The position numbers and the translations under genes were made by a program. A stretch of 64,000 nucleotides of DNA from Aeromonas jandaei. GTDB lineage: Bacteria > Pseudomonadota > Gammaproteobacteria > Enterobacterales > Aeromonadaceae. The notes under the pieces are model-generated. The model saw only the letters and a list, made by a program, of their open reading frames with translations, ran no database searches and had not been told where the DNA came from. Below are positions 27,096 to 36,096 of this stretch, piece by piece. The stretch is from positions 3,254,001-3,318,000 of the forward strand of contig NZ_CP149571.1 of NCBI RefSeq assembly GCF_037890695.1, given 5' to 3'. Within the stretch, counting starts at the first letter, position 1. Each line of letters begins with the position of its first letter.

Positions 27096-29500
27096 AGCAT
27101 CGTCTCCAAATCTTTCTTGAGCATTTTGCTATCACTGATCATCTCCGGTGTCAGCTTTCTCAGTGCACTAAGGCGCTCAGTCAATTGTTCTTGTTCTTGC
27201 TGGCTACTTTTATGATCCTCCGTGCTCTGGATCAGAGTATGTCGAAGTTGCTCTACCTTGCCTTTGAATGTAATGAAGAAGCATTCAATCTCTTTGAGAA
27301 TTGGAATATTAACTTGCTCATCAATAGCATTATTCAGCTTTTCAAAATGTTCTTTGGTCTGATTTCTGACAGCATCCTTAATTTTATTAATATTTACCAC
27401 ACTACGTGTGACATCTTCTTTATAGGTTTCCCAGCCCCAATCATCAGTGTTAAACCAACCACATAACGTTCCCCATATGCCACTGGATCGACGATGCCTT
27501 GTTTCGCTAAATGTTTTCTGTTCTAGCAGATTGGTTATACGAGTGTCGGTGGCAAGATGAGTCTTCAAATCACTGATCTTCGGGAAAGATACTTTCACAG
27601 TAAAACCATCTTCCTCCAGACGTGAGTTAATTTGATTTGCAATTTTGTCAACTGCTAACATTGTTTTAGAATGAAAGCTTCCTTCAATCCCCCCCACAAC
27701 CTCGGTCAACATTGGCTTAATTTCATTTTCTTTTTCAGCTAAAATACCAATAACTGACTCTTCAATTTTTTTAATAAACTGAGTCGCTTCAGCATGTTCA
27801 GAAAATTTAACTTCTGGGTTATCTGGATCAAAATCACGAGTTTGCTGCCCAGTACTTCCAACTAAGGTCCCCCAAATAGTACCGATAACCCCACGTTTAT
27901 CACTTTCTTCACTGTTATTTTTGCCATGTTTTGAATGACGTTCAAATTCCTTGTTCAGAGCTTCTTCTTGGCGTTTCCCTTCTTGGAAGTACTTATCCAG
28001 TTCTTTTTCCAACTCGCTTTCAGTGTTATCTAGCAAATTTTTAGTTTCATTGGTTATATTCCTCATGACACACTTCACCTCCTTATCAACTTCTTGCTGA
28101 CAAGCCGCAACCTCCTCAATATCTTTGATAAGGCTTTTAATTTGTGTCTGTAAGGTATGAATACTAGCTTGCAACCCCTGATGACGTAACGACAGATATT
28201 CGTCGATATTTTCAGCATTCTGTACCAGCTTAGCCGCAGCAGAGTCAACCGCCAGCGCCGCGGCTTTGGCATGAGCAGCGTGGATCACTTCAGTGATCAA
28301 TTTTTCAAATAGTGATGTACGCCAGATTGTGTTTGCCTTTTTGAGCACAACTCCCACATCAGCAAGAACATCATCTTCATCTTCTTTCCAGTCGAGACCA
28401 AATGCCATTTTGGCAAAATCATCAACCCATTCTTCGCTGTCAGAAAGTTTACCGGCTTGATCTACTGCTCTGCGCGCTCGGTTTGCCAAATAAGCTCGAA
28501 GAGATGAACCAGGGTAAACACGACCACTGTTTAGTGCACCGCTATCTAGCATGGCGGGAATTGCCTGTTTAACAGTCTCAGCGTTGTCGCTATTAGCATT
28601 TTTTTGATCGAATTTATTGACCAGTACAAATAGACGACCAGCAGCAACCTCCGCAATAGCGTTTAATTCTTTACGTACTTGCTGATCCGCCTCTGATTTC
28701 AGTTGGGTGTAATCTAGCACCGCAAGAACAGCAGAAGCTTTTTGGAGCTGATCGTGCATCATTGCTTGTAGCTGAGGTTGACCTGCCTCATTCGGGCCAG
28801 GTGTATCTAAGAGTGTCAGCGTACCTTGGCAATCATCTATTCCGACAAGGTGGCTAAACTCTACCTCAATTACTGGGAGTTTATGGACTTCTTCGTAGGC
28901 GGAAAAAGGGAAATCCACACGTAACGCTGTAGCTAAACGAACTAGATCATTAAGCGAAGCGAGACAAGAAAATATATCATCTTCACCATAGTAATTGCCT
29001 TTAAGCCATGTGTTATCAGCAATAATATCCAGCAACTTCCATTGTGCCTGATCTTTTTTCAACTCAGTGAGTAGTTTTTTACCATCTTCAGTATCGATTT
29101 TTTTCTGCAACGTCACGAACAGTTTCTGGATAGGCTCAATATTATCGAGTCGCAACTCTGGTATTATTTTATCCGGCACATGACGAATCAAGGTTGGAAT
29201 CGATGTCATTGGGCGATTGCGGTTGGGTAGGATCTCTTTGCCGACAATCGCGTTAATGGTCGTGGATTTACCTGCTTTCATGGTACCCACAACTGCGAGG
29301 ACCATTTCTTTCCCGAGAATTTTTTTTTGCTCTCCCTGCAACTCTTCAATTCTCTTTTCAGCTTTCATACGATCAAACAATTGAGCATTGCTGTCACCTA
29401 GAACTGTCGGTTCTATTAACATTTTTTGCAGCAAGTCAATGTTAAGCTCTAACAATCTTTCAGCTTCATGACACAACAACTCGATATTATTCTCGTGCAT
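27092..29500 (-). CDS. crfC: Dynamin-like GTPase, CrfC/YjdA (RdcA)-like
   Basis: An 802-residue dynamin-family GTPase. G1 is GTMKAGKSTTINAIVG (about residues 72-87), the switch region NRNRPMTSIPTLIRH, G3 LLDTPGPNEAGQ and G4 VNKFDQ are all present. The C-terminal half is long and helical with coiled-coil stretches (about residues 420-540 and 740-800), as in dynamin stalks. It closely resembles E. coli CrfC, which was linked to replication-fork colocalisation, and is somewhat longer (742 residues recalled for E. coli). The ATG has AGGA six bases upstream. It leads an operon with overlapping rdcB-like and patatin genes; lower GC than the flanking core suggests transfer. Confidence 0.88.
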   Translation of the reverse strand: MHENNIELLCHEAERLLELNIDLLQKMLIEPTVLGDSNAQLFDRMKAEKRIEELQGEQKKILGKEMVLAVVGTMKAGKSTTINAIVGKEILPNRNRPMTSIPTLIRHVPDKIIPELRLDNIEPIQKLFVTLQKKIDTEDGKKLLTELKKDQAQWKLLDIIADNTWLKGNYYGEDDIFSCLASLNDLVRLATALRVDFPFSAYEEVHKLPVIEVEFSHLVGIDDCQGTLTLLDTPGPNEAGQPQLQAMMHDQLQKASAVLAVLDYTQLKSEADQQVRKELNAIAEVAAGRLFVLVNKFDQKNANSDNAETVKQAIPAMLDSGALNSGRVYPGSSLRAYLANRARRAVDQAGKLSDSEEWVDDFAKMAFGLDWKEDEDDVLADVGVVLKKANTIWRTSLFEKLITEVIHAAHAKAAALAVDSAAAKLVQNAENIDEYLSLRHQGLQASIHTLQTQIKSLIKDIEEVAACQQEVDKEVKCVMRNITNETKNLLDNTESELEKELDKYFQEGKRQEEALNKEFERHSKHGKNNSEESDKRGVIGTIWGTLVGSTGQQTRDFDPDNPEVKFSEHAEATQFIKKIEESVIGILAEKENEIKPMLTEVVGGIEGSFHSKTMLAVDKIANQINSRLEEDGFTVKVSFPKISDLKTHLATDTRITNLLEQKTFSETRHRRSSGIWGTLCGWFNTDDWGWETYKEDVTRSVVNINKIKDAVRNQTKEHFEKLNNAIDEQVNIPILKEIECFFITFKGKVEQLRHTLIQSTEDHKSSQQEQEQLTERLSALRKLTPEMISDSKMLKKDLETML

Positions 29501-29853
29501 TACTTTTCCTTGTTTTGCTCATTTTTAGTACCAAAATACACTTTGGTAGCATTTTCTTATGCGTTCGCTCTTGAACGAACAAACATGCCAAATTTGTTAT
29601 GGCCTGATTATATAGATTGGCAATCTGAATTTTAACTACTGTACAGACTCACATGTCACATTTTCAGGCAGAAGTCAGCGCAAAGCAGACTGTCGCCCAC
29701 CACCACTCCGCACTTACCGCCCAATAAACGACCACCTGCACGGCTCGCCCTTCGCTCTGCCTGCGCTATGGTTTACCATGCAAACAATTGTGGTGCATGG
29801 CACCGCCCACCCAGGCGCTAGCCGCCGTCATCGGATACCTCATCTCGAGCAAC
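29501..29853. promoter_or_regulatory. Divergent intergenic region between the crfC-like operon and sbcB
   Basis: It should hold both promoters. Near the crfC side, GTTCG (29563) and CGAAC (29576) form a short inverted repeat upstream of the ATG at 29500. The sbcB side from 29748 is the right copy of the island-flanking repeat. No clear consensus -35/-10 pair is claimed. Confidence 0.5.
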
Positions 29854-29902
29854 ATGAGCAAAACAGCACACGCCGGCAGCGAGCCGACCTTCTATTTCCA
29901 CG
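29748..29902. repeat. Right flanking repeat: sbcB upstream region and first codons
   Basis: Matches 11433-11586 with one single-base gap. Here the repeat runs into the intact sbcB gene, so this is the functional copy. See the left copy for shared blocks. Confidence 0.85.
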
Positions 29903-31281
29903 ACTACGAGACCTTCGGCATCAGCCCCGCCAAGGACAGGCCATCGCAGTTTGCCGGCATTCGTACCGATGCGGATTTCAACATCATTGGCGAGCCGCTG
30001 GTCATTTATTGCAAACCGCCAGCGGACTACCTGCCGGATCCGGAAGCGTGCCTTATCACCGGAATCACGCCACAAAAGGCGATGAAGGATGGGCTGTGCG
30101 AGGCGGATTTCATTCGCCAGATCCACGAGCAGTTCGCCACTCCGAATACCTGTGTGCTGGGCTACAACAGCATCCGCTTCGATGATGAAGTGACCCGCTA
30201 CACCCTCTATCGCAACTTCTATGACCCCTATACCTACAGCTGGCAGAACGGCAACTCCCGCTGGGACATTCTCGACATGCTGCGGGCCTGCTACGCCCTG
30301 CGCCCGGAGGGGATCGAGTGGGCCTTTGATGATGAAGGCAAACCGATTTTCCGGCTGGAGAAGCTGACTATCGCCAACGGCGTCGCCCATGCCAATGCCC
30401 ACGATGCACTCTCTGACGTGCTGGCCACCATCGAGATGGCCAAGCTGGTGAAAAAGGCCCAGCCCAAGCTGTTCGGGTACCTGTTTGACCTTCGCAACAA
30501 GAACAAGGTGAAGGCACTGATCGACGTGGTGACCATGAAACCGCTGGTGCACGTCTCCGGCATGTTCTCCCCGTGGCAGGGGTGTGCAAGCTGGGTCTCG
30601 CCGCTCGCCTGGCACCCCGCCAACCAGAACGCGGTGATCATGGTAGATCTGACCCGCGACCCCACCCCGCTTATCGAGCTCACCAGCGAAGAGATCCGCG
30701 AGCGCCTCTACACCAAGAAAGAGGAGCTGGGGGATCTGGCGGGCATTCCGGTCAAACTGGTGCACATCAACAAGTGTCCGGTACTTGCACCGGCCGCCAC
30801 CCTGACGGCAGAGCGGGCCGACCAGCTGGGCATCGATCGGGAGCAGTGCCGCAAGAGCCTGGATCTGCTGCGCGCCCACCCCGAAGTGCGGGAAAAACTG
30901 GTGGAAGTGTTCAATCAGGAGTTTGCGGGCAGCAGTGACGGCGATCCTGATACCCAGCTCTACGCCGGCTTCTTCGGTCACGGCGACAAGTCCACCATGG
31001 ATCTGGTGCGCGCCACCCCCTCAGACCTGCTGGGCGAGCGGGAGTTCGCCTTTACCGATTCACGGCTGCCGGAGATGCTGTTTCGCTATCGCGCCCGCAA
31101 CTGGCCGCACACTCTGAGCGAAGCGGAGCAGAAACGTTGGCGGCTGCATTGCAGCGACTACTTCAGCCGCCGTCTGCCTGACTATGTACCGCGTCTGGAA
31201 GCGCTGGCCGAGCAGAATCAGGGTAACGAACGAAACTTTGCGATTCTTAAGAGTCTCTACCACTATCTGGAAGATTTATGA
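29854..31281 (+). CDS. sbcB: Exodeoxyribonuclease I
   Basis: A 475-residue DEDDh 3'-5' exonuclease matching SbcB over its whole length. Visible motifs are FYFHDYETFG (Exo I, Asp and Glu), YNSIRFDDEVTRY (Exo II) and HANAHDALSDV (Exo III with His and Asp), followed by the SH3-like and C-terminal domains that bind single-stranded DNA and SSB. It degrades single-stranded DNA in recombination and mismatch repair. I chose the ATG at 29854 because MSKTAHAGSEPTFYFHDYE aligns with known starts; the frame is open 22 codons further up without homology. Its upstream region is duplicated at the other end of the island. Confidence 0.95.
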   Translation: MSKTAHAGSEPTFYFHDYETFGISPAKDRPSQFAGIRTDADFNIIGEPLVIYCKPPADYLPDPEACLITGITPQKAMKDGLCEADFIRQIHEQFATPNTCVLGYNSIRFDDEVTRYTLYRNFYDPYTYSWQNGNSRWDILDMLRACYALRPEGIEWAFDDEGKPIFRLEKLTIANGVAHANAHDALSDVLATIEMAKLVKKAQPKLFGYLFDLRNKNKVKALIDVVTMKPLVHVSGMFSPWQGCASWVSPLAWHPANQNAVIMVDLTRDPTPLIELTSEEIRERLYTKKEELGDLAGIPVKLVHINKCPVLAPAATLTAERADQLGIDREQCRKSLDLLRAHPEVREKLVEVFNQEFAGSSDGDPDTQLYAGFFGHGDKSTMDLVRATPSDLLGEREFAFTDSRLPEMLFRYRARNWPHTLSEAEQKRWRLHCSDYFSRRLPDYVPRLEALAEQNQGNERNFAILKSLYHYLEDL

Positions 31282-31414
31282 GTTGTGAGTGATTTCACAC
31301 TAAATCCTCCTCGCCAATCCCCTTCTTCAGGTCATAATGACGAAGGGGATCTTCTCAAAAACCAATGTGTTGCATCCCTTTGTCATGCCTCTATCGAACG
31401 GAAGCCATTTGCTG

Positions 31415-31915
31415 ATGCCTCGTCACCACGCTCTGCTGGGATTACTGGCCCTGCTGCCGCTGGCAGCCAACGCCGCATACCGGTTCGATGTGCCGGACTA
31501 CCTTGCGCTGTTGCCGGAGCAAACCTACCGGATCGTGGAGCACAGCTTCAGCACCCTGTACAAGCAGACTGACTTTACGCCTCAGGTCACCAACAGCTAC
31601 TTCAACAACTCCAACCTCTACAAATTTGTCGGGGTGCCGCTGGTTATCTCCGCCCAATCCGGTTTTCAGCTGGAGGTGTTTGGTCAGGCCTATAACCGCG
31701 CGTCTCAGGCCTATATGCACCTGAGCGAAGATATGTCGCTTTACCGGGTGATGCGGGTCGACGTGATGGGCAACCCCAACGATCGGCTGGCTATCGGTTT
31801 TGGCTTTGGTATGCCAATCACCCCTAATCTCACCCTCAAGGCCATCACCTCGGGCAGCGATATCCCGGGTTATGGTTCAGCCAAATACGCGGCTGGCGTC
31901 GAGTGGCGTTACTGA
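31415..31915 (+). CDS. Secreted or outer-membrane hypothetical protein
   Basis: A 166-residue protein with a clean signal peptide (HHALLGLLALLPLAANAAYR, cleavage likely after ANA). The mature part has alternating strand-like segments and ends in VEWRY, which suggests a small beta-barrel or periplasmic protein. No family recognised. GGAAG lies ten bases before the ATG at 31415; an ATG ten codons upstream has no ribosome site. It is followed by a strong terminator. Confidence 0.65.
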   Translation: MPRHHALLGLLALLPLAANAAYRFDVPDYLALLPEQTYRIVEHSFSTLYKQTDFTPQVTNSYFNNSNLYKFVGVPLVISAQSGFQLEVFGQAYNRASQAYMHLSEDMSLYRVMRVDVMGNPNDRLAIGFGFGMPITPNLTLKAITSGSDIPGYGSAKYAAGVEWRY

Positions 31916-31933
31916 CACAGGCCCCCTAAATAG

Positions 31934-31971
31934 CAAACAATTCAGGCTCCCGAAGGAGCCTGAATTGTTTG
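31934..31971. terminator. 17-bp hairpin terminator between two convergent genes
   Basis: Stem CAAACAATTCAGGCTCC with its exact complement, loop CGAA. It serves the secreted-protein gene and the alpha-galactosidase gene from both sides. Confidence 0.8.
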
Positions 31972-31985
31972 AGAGGCGAGCCTTA

Positions 31986-33695
31986 TCAGACGTAGTGGAT
32001 CACCCGCCCTTCGCCCCCTTGCAGGGTCACAGCCGTACCGACTACCTGCCCATGCCAAAAATCGGTTCCCCCTTCCGGCAGCAGAAACTCCTGTGGTTGC
32101 CCCTCCCAGTTGAAGAGGCAGAGCAGAGTGCCGCCCTCGGGCAGGCTTACTTCGCCACAGGCAAAGTCCATCGATTCGAAACGGGCAGAGGGTGCACGAA
32201 CAGCACAAAGACCCAGCAGCTTGCACAGTTGCGCCGCCTGCTCCTCATCGAGATCTTGCAGTCGATCACCCGCCAGCATCATGCCGCCACTCGCCACCAG
32301 CGCTGCCAGATGGAAGCTGTAATCCGCCTTGCTTGCCTGCTGGCTCGGTAGATCACGCAGACAGATACAGTCGGGGTCGAGGGCCCAGAGCTTGTCGTTC
32401 TGCCAGGCACGGCAGAAGGCTTCGCGAGCGATCTGGCGATAGCGGTGGCCGTTGCGCTCCACGTCATCGCTTACCCGCATGCCGTGCACCAAGCCAAGGC
32501 TTGGCCAGATGGGCGCGTTGCAACCGAGCAGGAAAGCGCCTTCACCTGCACCACGCAGGATGGCGGCCATGCCGCGCCGATAGGCTTCAACCCGGGTGGC
32601 TGCCGGATCGTGGAAACGACCACCGTGGATGGCGCCCCAGAAGTTGGCATCGAGCTTGAAGTAGTGGATGCCCCACTGTTCGCGCAGGGTGCGGAACACC
32701 TGCTCAAGGTGCGCCTGCACCTCGGGGTGGGTACCATCCAGCACATACCAAGGGGTACAACGCCAACCACCATAGGTGACCCGCTCGGAGGGCAACGGCA
32801 GACCGTCATCCCCCTTCACAAACCAGTCGGGGTGATCCTGAAACACCTGCGAAGTGGGTTCGGCAATAAAGGGAGCGACCCAGAGGGCAGGCTCGCAGCC
32901 AGCCCGTTTGATCTCGGCAGCCAGTGAGGCTACACCTTGCTCGAACTTGGCCGACGGAGTGAGCCAGTCGCCCATCTTGGCCTGATAGCCGTCGTCGATC
33001 TGCACATAGCGCAGGGCCGGGAAGCGCTCGGCACGCACCTGCAGGTTCTCGCGAATATCGGCGGCACTCACCTCGGCGTAGTAGTGATACCAGGAGCACC
33101 AACCGCTCGGGCGCTCACTCACCTTGCCGATCAGCGAGCCGTGCTCGACCTCGATCATCCGCGCCAAATCAGCCAGCAGATCTTCGCGCTCCGGCCCTTC
33201 GAGGCAGATCAGCGCCTCGCTCTGCCAGTGCTCACCGGCCGCAAGTTTTCGCCCTTCGCAGTTCATCAGGATCTGCAAGCGACCATCAGGGTAGAGACGA
33301 AACTCCCCGCCAAAACGGTGACAGCTGGCAAAGGCGAGCAGCAGCCACCCCTTGTTATGCTCCACCAGCAACAGGTTGTGAATGGTGTGGTAGCCATTGT
33401 CATCGGTGATGCGATAGACGCTGGCATCGGGGCAACGGCCGACATGTTGCGGTGATTGCCAGCTACCCATGGTCTGGGCCAGCATCTGGAATCCTTCGCC
33501 ATAGATGGCGCTCTCCACCGGCAGGCCAAGCTTGCCGTCAAACAGCACCCAGCGCTCAACCGGAGTTGCATCAGCGCCGGTGTTGTCGAGTCGCACCCGA
33601 CACAGGGGACCTTCCCACTGACGGGTTTGCAACAGATGGGGTGGCAACGCAGTATCGTTCGCCAGCTGGCGAACTCGGGACAAGAGGGATGTCAT
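31986..33695 (-). CDS. GH36-type alpha-galactosidase
   Basis: A 569-residue cytosolic glycoside hydrolase. The GH36/GH27 core has the nucleophile Asp in YFKLDANFWG (about residue 350) and the acid/base Asp in MRVSDDVE (about 412). WCSWYHYYAEVS and YVQIDDGYQ mark the barrel start. It should release terminal alpha-galactose, for example from melibiose- or raffinose-type sugars. The ATG at 33695 follows AAGGAG with five bases spacing. No sugar transporter or regulator lies next to it, so the natural substrate is open. Confidence 0.85.
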   Translation of the reverse strand: MTSLLSRVRQLANDTALPPHLLQTRQWEGPLCRVRLDNTGADATPVERWVLFDGKLGLPVESAIYGEGFQMLAQTMGSWQSPQHVGRCPDASVYRITDDNGYHTIHNLLLVEHNKGWLLLAFASCHRFGGEFRLYPDGRLQILMNCEGRKLAAGEHWQSEALICLEGPEREDLLADLARMIEVEHGSLIGKVSERPSGWCSWYHYYAEVSAADIRENLQVRAERFPALRYVQIDDGYQAKMGDWLTPSAKFEQGVASLAAEIKRAGCEPALWVAPFIAEPTSQVFQDHPDWFVKGDDGLPLPSERVTYGGWRCTPWYVLDGTHPEVQAHLEQVFRTLREQWGIHYFKLDANFWGAIHGGRFHDPAATRVEAYRRGMAAILRGAGEGAFLLGCNAPIWPSLGLVHGMRVSDDVERNGHRYRQIAREAFCRAWQNDKLWALDPDCICLRDLPSQQASKADYSFHLAALVASGGMMLAGDRLQDLDEEQAAQLCKLLGLCAVRAPSARFESMDFACGEVSLPEGGTLLCLFNWEGQPQEFLLPEGGTDFWHGQVVGTAVTLQGGEGRVIHYV

Positions 33696-33855
33696 CACTA
33701 CTCCTTGTAGTTCGAAAAGGGTTCTATCGTGCACTTTTCAAAAAATGCCAATCAAATCAGCTTCAAATGAACTGATTTCAGTTGTTATTGTTTTAATGCC
33801 GCGACCCGGCCTCTCTGGTAAACTGCGATTTTTCTTCCCAGTCGATGAGGTTCAC

Positions 33856-34212
33856 GTGATCGCGCAACGCGCCTTGCTGTACTTTCGTGACTTTATGGTC
33901 ATCGTCGCCTGCCTGCTGGCAGGCAAATCCGTGGCAGCCATCCTGCCGTTTGCCTTTCCCGGCAGCATCATCGGCATGCTGCTGCTGTTTGTGCTGCTCT
34001 CCCTGCAACTGATCAAGCTGCACTGGGTCGAGCTGGGCGCAGGCTTGCTGCTGCGCCACATGGGCGTTTTGTTCGTGCCGGTCGCGGTCGGACTGGTGGC
34101 CTGGCTAGAGCCCCTGCGCCAATCCTTCGGCGTCATCATGCTCTGCATCGTGCTCGGGATCGTGCTGATCCTCGCCACCGTCGGTCGGCTCTACCAGAGG
34201 ATGAACAAATGA
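33856..34212 (+). CDS. yohJ: CidA/LrgA-family membrane protein YohJ
   Basis: A 118-residue protein with four hydrophobic segments of the CidA/LrgA (holin-like) family, including FPGSIIGMLLLFVLLSLQLI. The partner LrgB-type gene overlaps directly (ATGA). The pair is thought to affect murein hydrolase activity or solute export across the inner membrane. The best start is GTG at 33856, with GAGG five bases upstream; the frame is open 37 codons further up. Gene order yohJ-yohK-cdd matches E. coli. Confidence 0.85.
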   Translation: MIAQRALLYFRDFMVIVACLLAGKSVAAILPFAFPGSIIGMLLLFVLLSLQLIKLHWVELGAGLLLRHMGVLFVPVAVGLVAWLEPLRQSFGVIMLCIVLGIVLILATVGRLYQRMNK

Positions 34213-34895
34213 TCTTCTGGCTAGCCATTCCCCTGACCCTGGCGCTCTATTTCGCCACCCGCGCCCTCTATCGACGCCTGCCCTGGCCCATCATCAATCC
34301 GGTGCTGGTGCCGACCGCGGTGATCATCGGCCTGCTGCTCTGGCTCGATCTGCCCCTTGAGCAGTACGAGCGCGGCAGCAGCCCCATTACCATGCTGCTG
34401 GAGCCCGCCGTGGTGGCGCTGGCGCTGCCGCTCTATCAGCAGGCGCGCCAGATCCAGGCCAAGCTCAAGCCCATCCTAATCTGTACCCTCGCCTCCGTCT
34501 TGATCTCGGTGTGCACAACTCTGCTGATCGGTCATTTTATGGGCACAGATCCGGCACTGCTCGCCTCATTGGCGACCAAATCCATCACCACCCCGCTCGC
34601 CATGAGCGTCAGCCAGTCCATCGGCGGCATTCCCGCCATTGCGGCCGCAGTGGTGGTGGTGGTGGGGATTGTCGGTGCCCTGATCGGCTACCCGCTGCTC
34701 AAACTGCTGAAAGTGACCGACCCGGAAGCCCAAGGGCTTGCCATGGGGGCCTGTGCCCACGCCATCGGCACCGCCACCTCCGCCGAGAAGGGCATCACCC
34801 AGGGGGCCTTTGCGTCGCTCGCCATGGTGGTGTGCGGTATCCTCACCGCAGCCGTCGCTCCCCTCCTCTTTGCCATCTATCACTGGCTCACCTGA
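34209..34895 (+). CDS. yohK: LrgB-family membrane protein YohK
   Basis: A 228-residue polytopic membrane protein of the LrgB family with typical glycine-rich segments (GIVGALIGYPLLKLL, GACAHAIGTATSAEKG). It overlaps the yohJ stop by four bases and forms a two-gene unit with it. In E. coli the pair sits before cdd, as here, suggesting a shared link to pyrimidine nucleoside uptake or cell-envelope stress; this link is inferred from order only. Confidence 0.9.
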   Translation: MIFWLAIPLTLALYFATRALYRRLPWPIINPVLVPTAVIIGLLLWLDLPLEQYERGSSPITMLLEPAVVALALPLYQQARQIQAKLKPILICTLASVLISVCTTLLIGHFMGTDPALLASLATKSITTPLAMSVSQSIGGIPAIAAAVVVVVGIVGALIGYPLLKLLKVTDPEAQGLAMGACAHAIGTATSAEKGITQGAFASLAMVVCGILTAAVAPLLFAIYHWLT

Positions 34896-35007
34896 CCGAT
34901 GATTAACCACCCCGACGGCTCTGCAGCGCTGTCGGGGTGCGACCTGCCGCACAATTTGCACAAGACAAACGTTTCCATTACCATCCCCCTCCGTTTGCCC
35001 GTCAGGG

Positions 35008-35023
35008 CGTGAGCCTGCTCACA
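35008..35023 (+). promoter_or_regulatory. Candidate CRP site of the cdd promoter
   Basis: CGTGAGCCTGCTCACA differs from TGTGA-N6-TCACA at one core base. With TACAAT at 35045-35050 as -10, the site centre falls near -41.5, a class II position. E. coli cdd is CRP-controlled, so this fits. Confidence 0.65.
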
Positions 35024-35080
35024 CATTTACCCGAGCTTGCTCCCTACAATGGCCGCCCAATTGGCCTTTGAGGACACACT

Positions 35081-35965
35081 ATGCATCCCCGTTTTGCCAA
35101 GCCATTCGATACCCTCTCTGCCCCGCTCAAAGCAGCCGTGCAGCCCATGCTGGATAGTGCCGACTTCAACGCCCGCTTCACGCCGGAGCAAGTCGCCACC
35201 CTGAAAGCCGCCACAGGTCTCGATGATCGCGCCCTGTGCCTCGCCCTGTTGCCGCTGGCCGCCGCCTGCTCGGTCGCGCCCATCTCCAAGTTTTATGTCG
35301 GTGCCATCGCCTGCGGCCTGAGCGGCAGCTGGTACTTTGGCGCCAATATGGAGTTCGCGGGCCAGGGTCTGTTCCACTCGGTTCACGCCGAGCAGTCCGC
35401 CATCTCCAACGCCTGGCTGGGTGGCGAGACCGGGATCTCTGAAATCACCGTCAACTACACCCCCTGCGGCCACTGCCGTCAGTTCATGAACGAGCTGAGC
35501 ACCGCCAAGATCCTGAAAGTCTCTCTACCCGATGATCTGAGTGCCCTGCAATCCTTCCTGCCCCACTCGTTTGGCCCGGCGGATCTCGACATCACGGATG
35601 CGCTGATGAGCCCGCAGGATCACGCAGAGCTTGAGCTTCAAAGCGAAGACCCGCTGTGGCAAGCCGCGCTGGCCGCCGCCCGTCAAAGCTACGCCCCCTA
35701 CAGCCAGGGCTATGCCGCGGTGGCGCTGCAGTTTGCCGATGGCCGCATCTTCTCTGGCCGCTACGCCGAGAACGCCGCCTTCAACCCCAGCCTGCCGCCG
35801 ATGCAGATGGCCTGCGCCCATGCGGTGCTTAACGGCGAAGATCTCGCCACCATCCGCCGCGCCGTACTGCTGGAGAATAAAAACGGCCAGATCAGCCAGC
35901 GTGACTCCGCCCAGTCCACCCTCAAGGCGCTGGGCTCGGTCGAGCTGGAGTATCAAGCGGTCTGA
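35081..35965 (+). CDS. cdd: Cytidine deaminase
   Basis: A 294-residue deaminase of the long enteric type. Catalytic elements are HAEQSAI (zinc His and Glu, about residues 103-109) and PCGHCRQF (two zinc Cys, about 129-136). The C-terminal half is the degenerate second deaminase domain. It turns cytidine and deoxycytidine into uridine forms for pyrimidine salvage. GAGGACACACT precedes the ATG. It is followed by a strong terminator. Confidence 0.96.
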   Translation: MHPRFAKPFDTLSAPLKAAVQPMLDSADFNARFTPEQVATLKAATGLDDRALCLALLPLAAACSVAPISKFYVGAIACGLSGSWYFGANMEFAGQGLFHSVHAEQSAISNAWLGGETGISEITVNYTPCGHCRQFMNELSTAKILKVSLPDDLSALQSFLPHSFGPADLDITDALMSPQDHAELELQSEDPLWQAALAAARQSYAPYSQGYAAVALQFADGRIFSGRYAENAAFNPSLPPMQMACAHAVLNGEDLATIRRAVLLENKNGQISQRDSAQSTLKALGSVELEYQAV

Positions 35966-35986
35966 CCCAGTTTGCTTCGATAAACG

Positions 35987-36018
35987 AAAGCCCCCGCACC
36001 TTGGTGCGGGGGCTTTTT
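35987..36018 (+). terminator. Terminator of cdd
   Basis: Twelve-base stem AGCCCCCGCACC/GGTGCGGGGGCT with a two-base loop, then TTTTT. Confidence 0.9.
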
Positions 36019-36096
36019 ACTTGGCTGTTTAACCGGGAACTGCTCTTGGTCTTCACTGCTTGACGCGGTTGATCACCCCGTCTAACCGGTTGCTGA

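Noticed and set aside
29788..29853. An upstream start for sbcB giving 22 extra residues
   Set aside because: The extra residues do not resemble SbcB, and the ATG at 29854 gives the known N-terminus.
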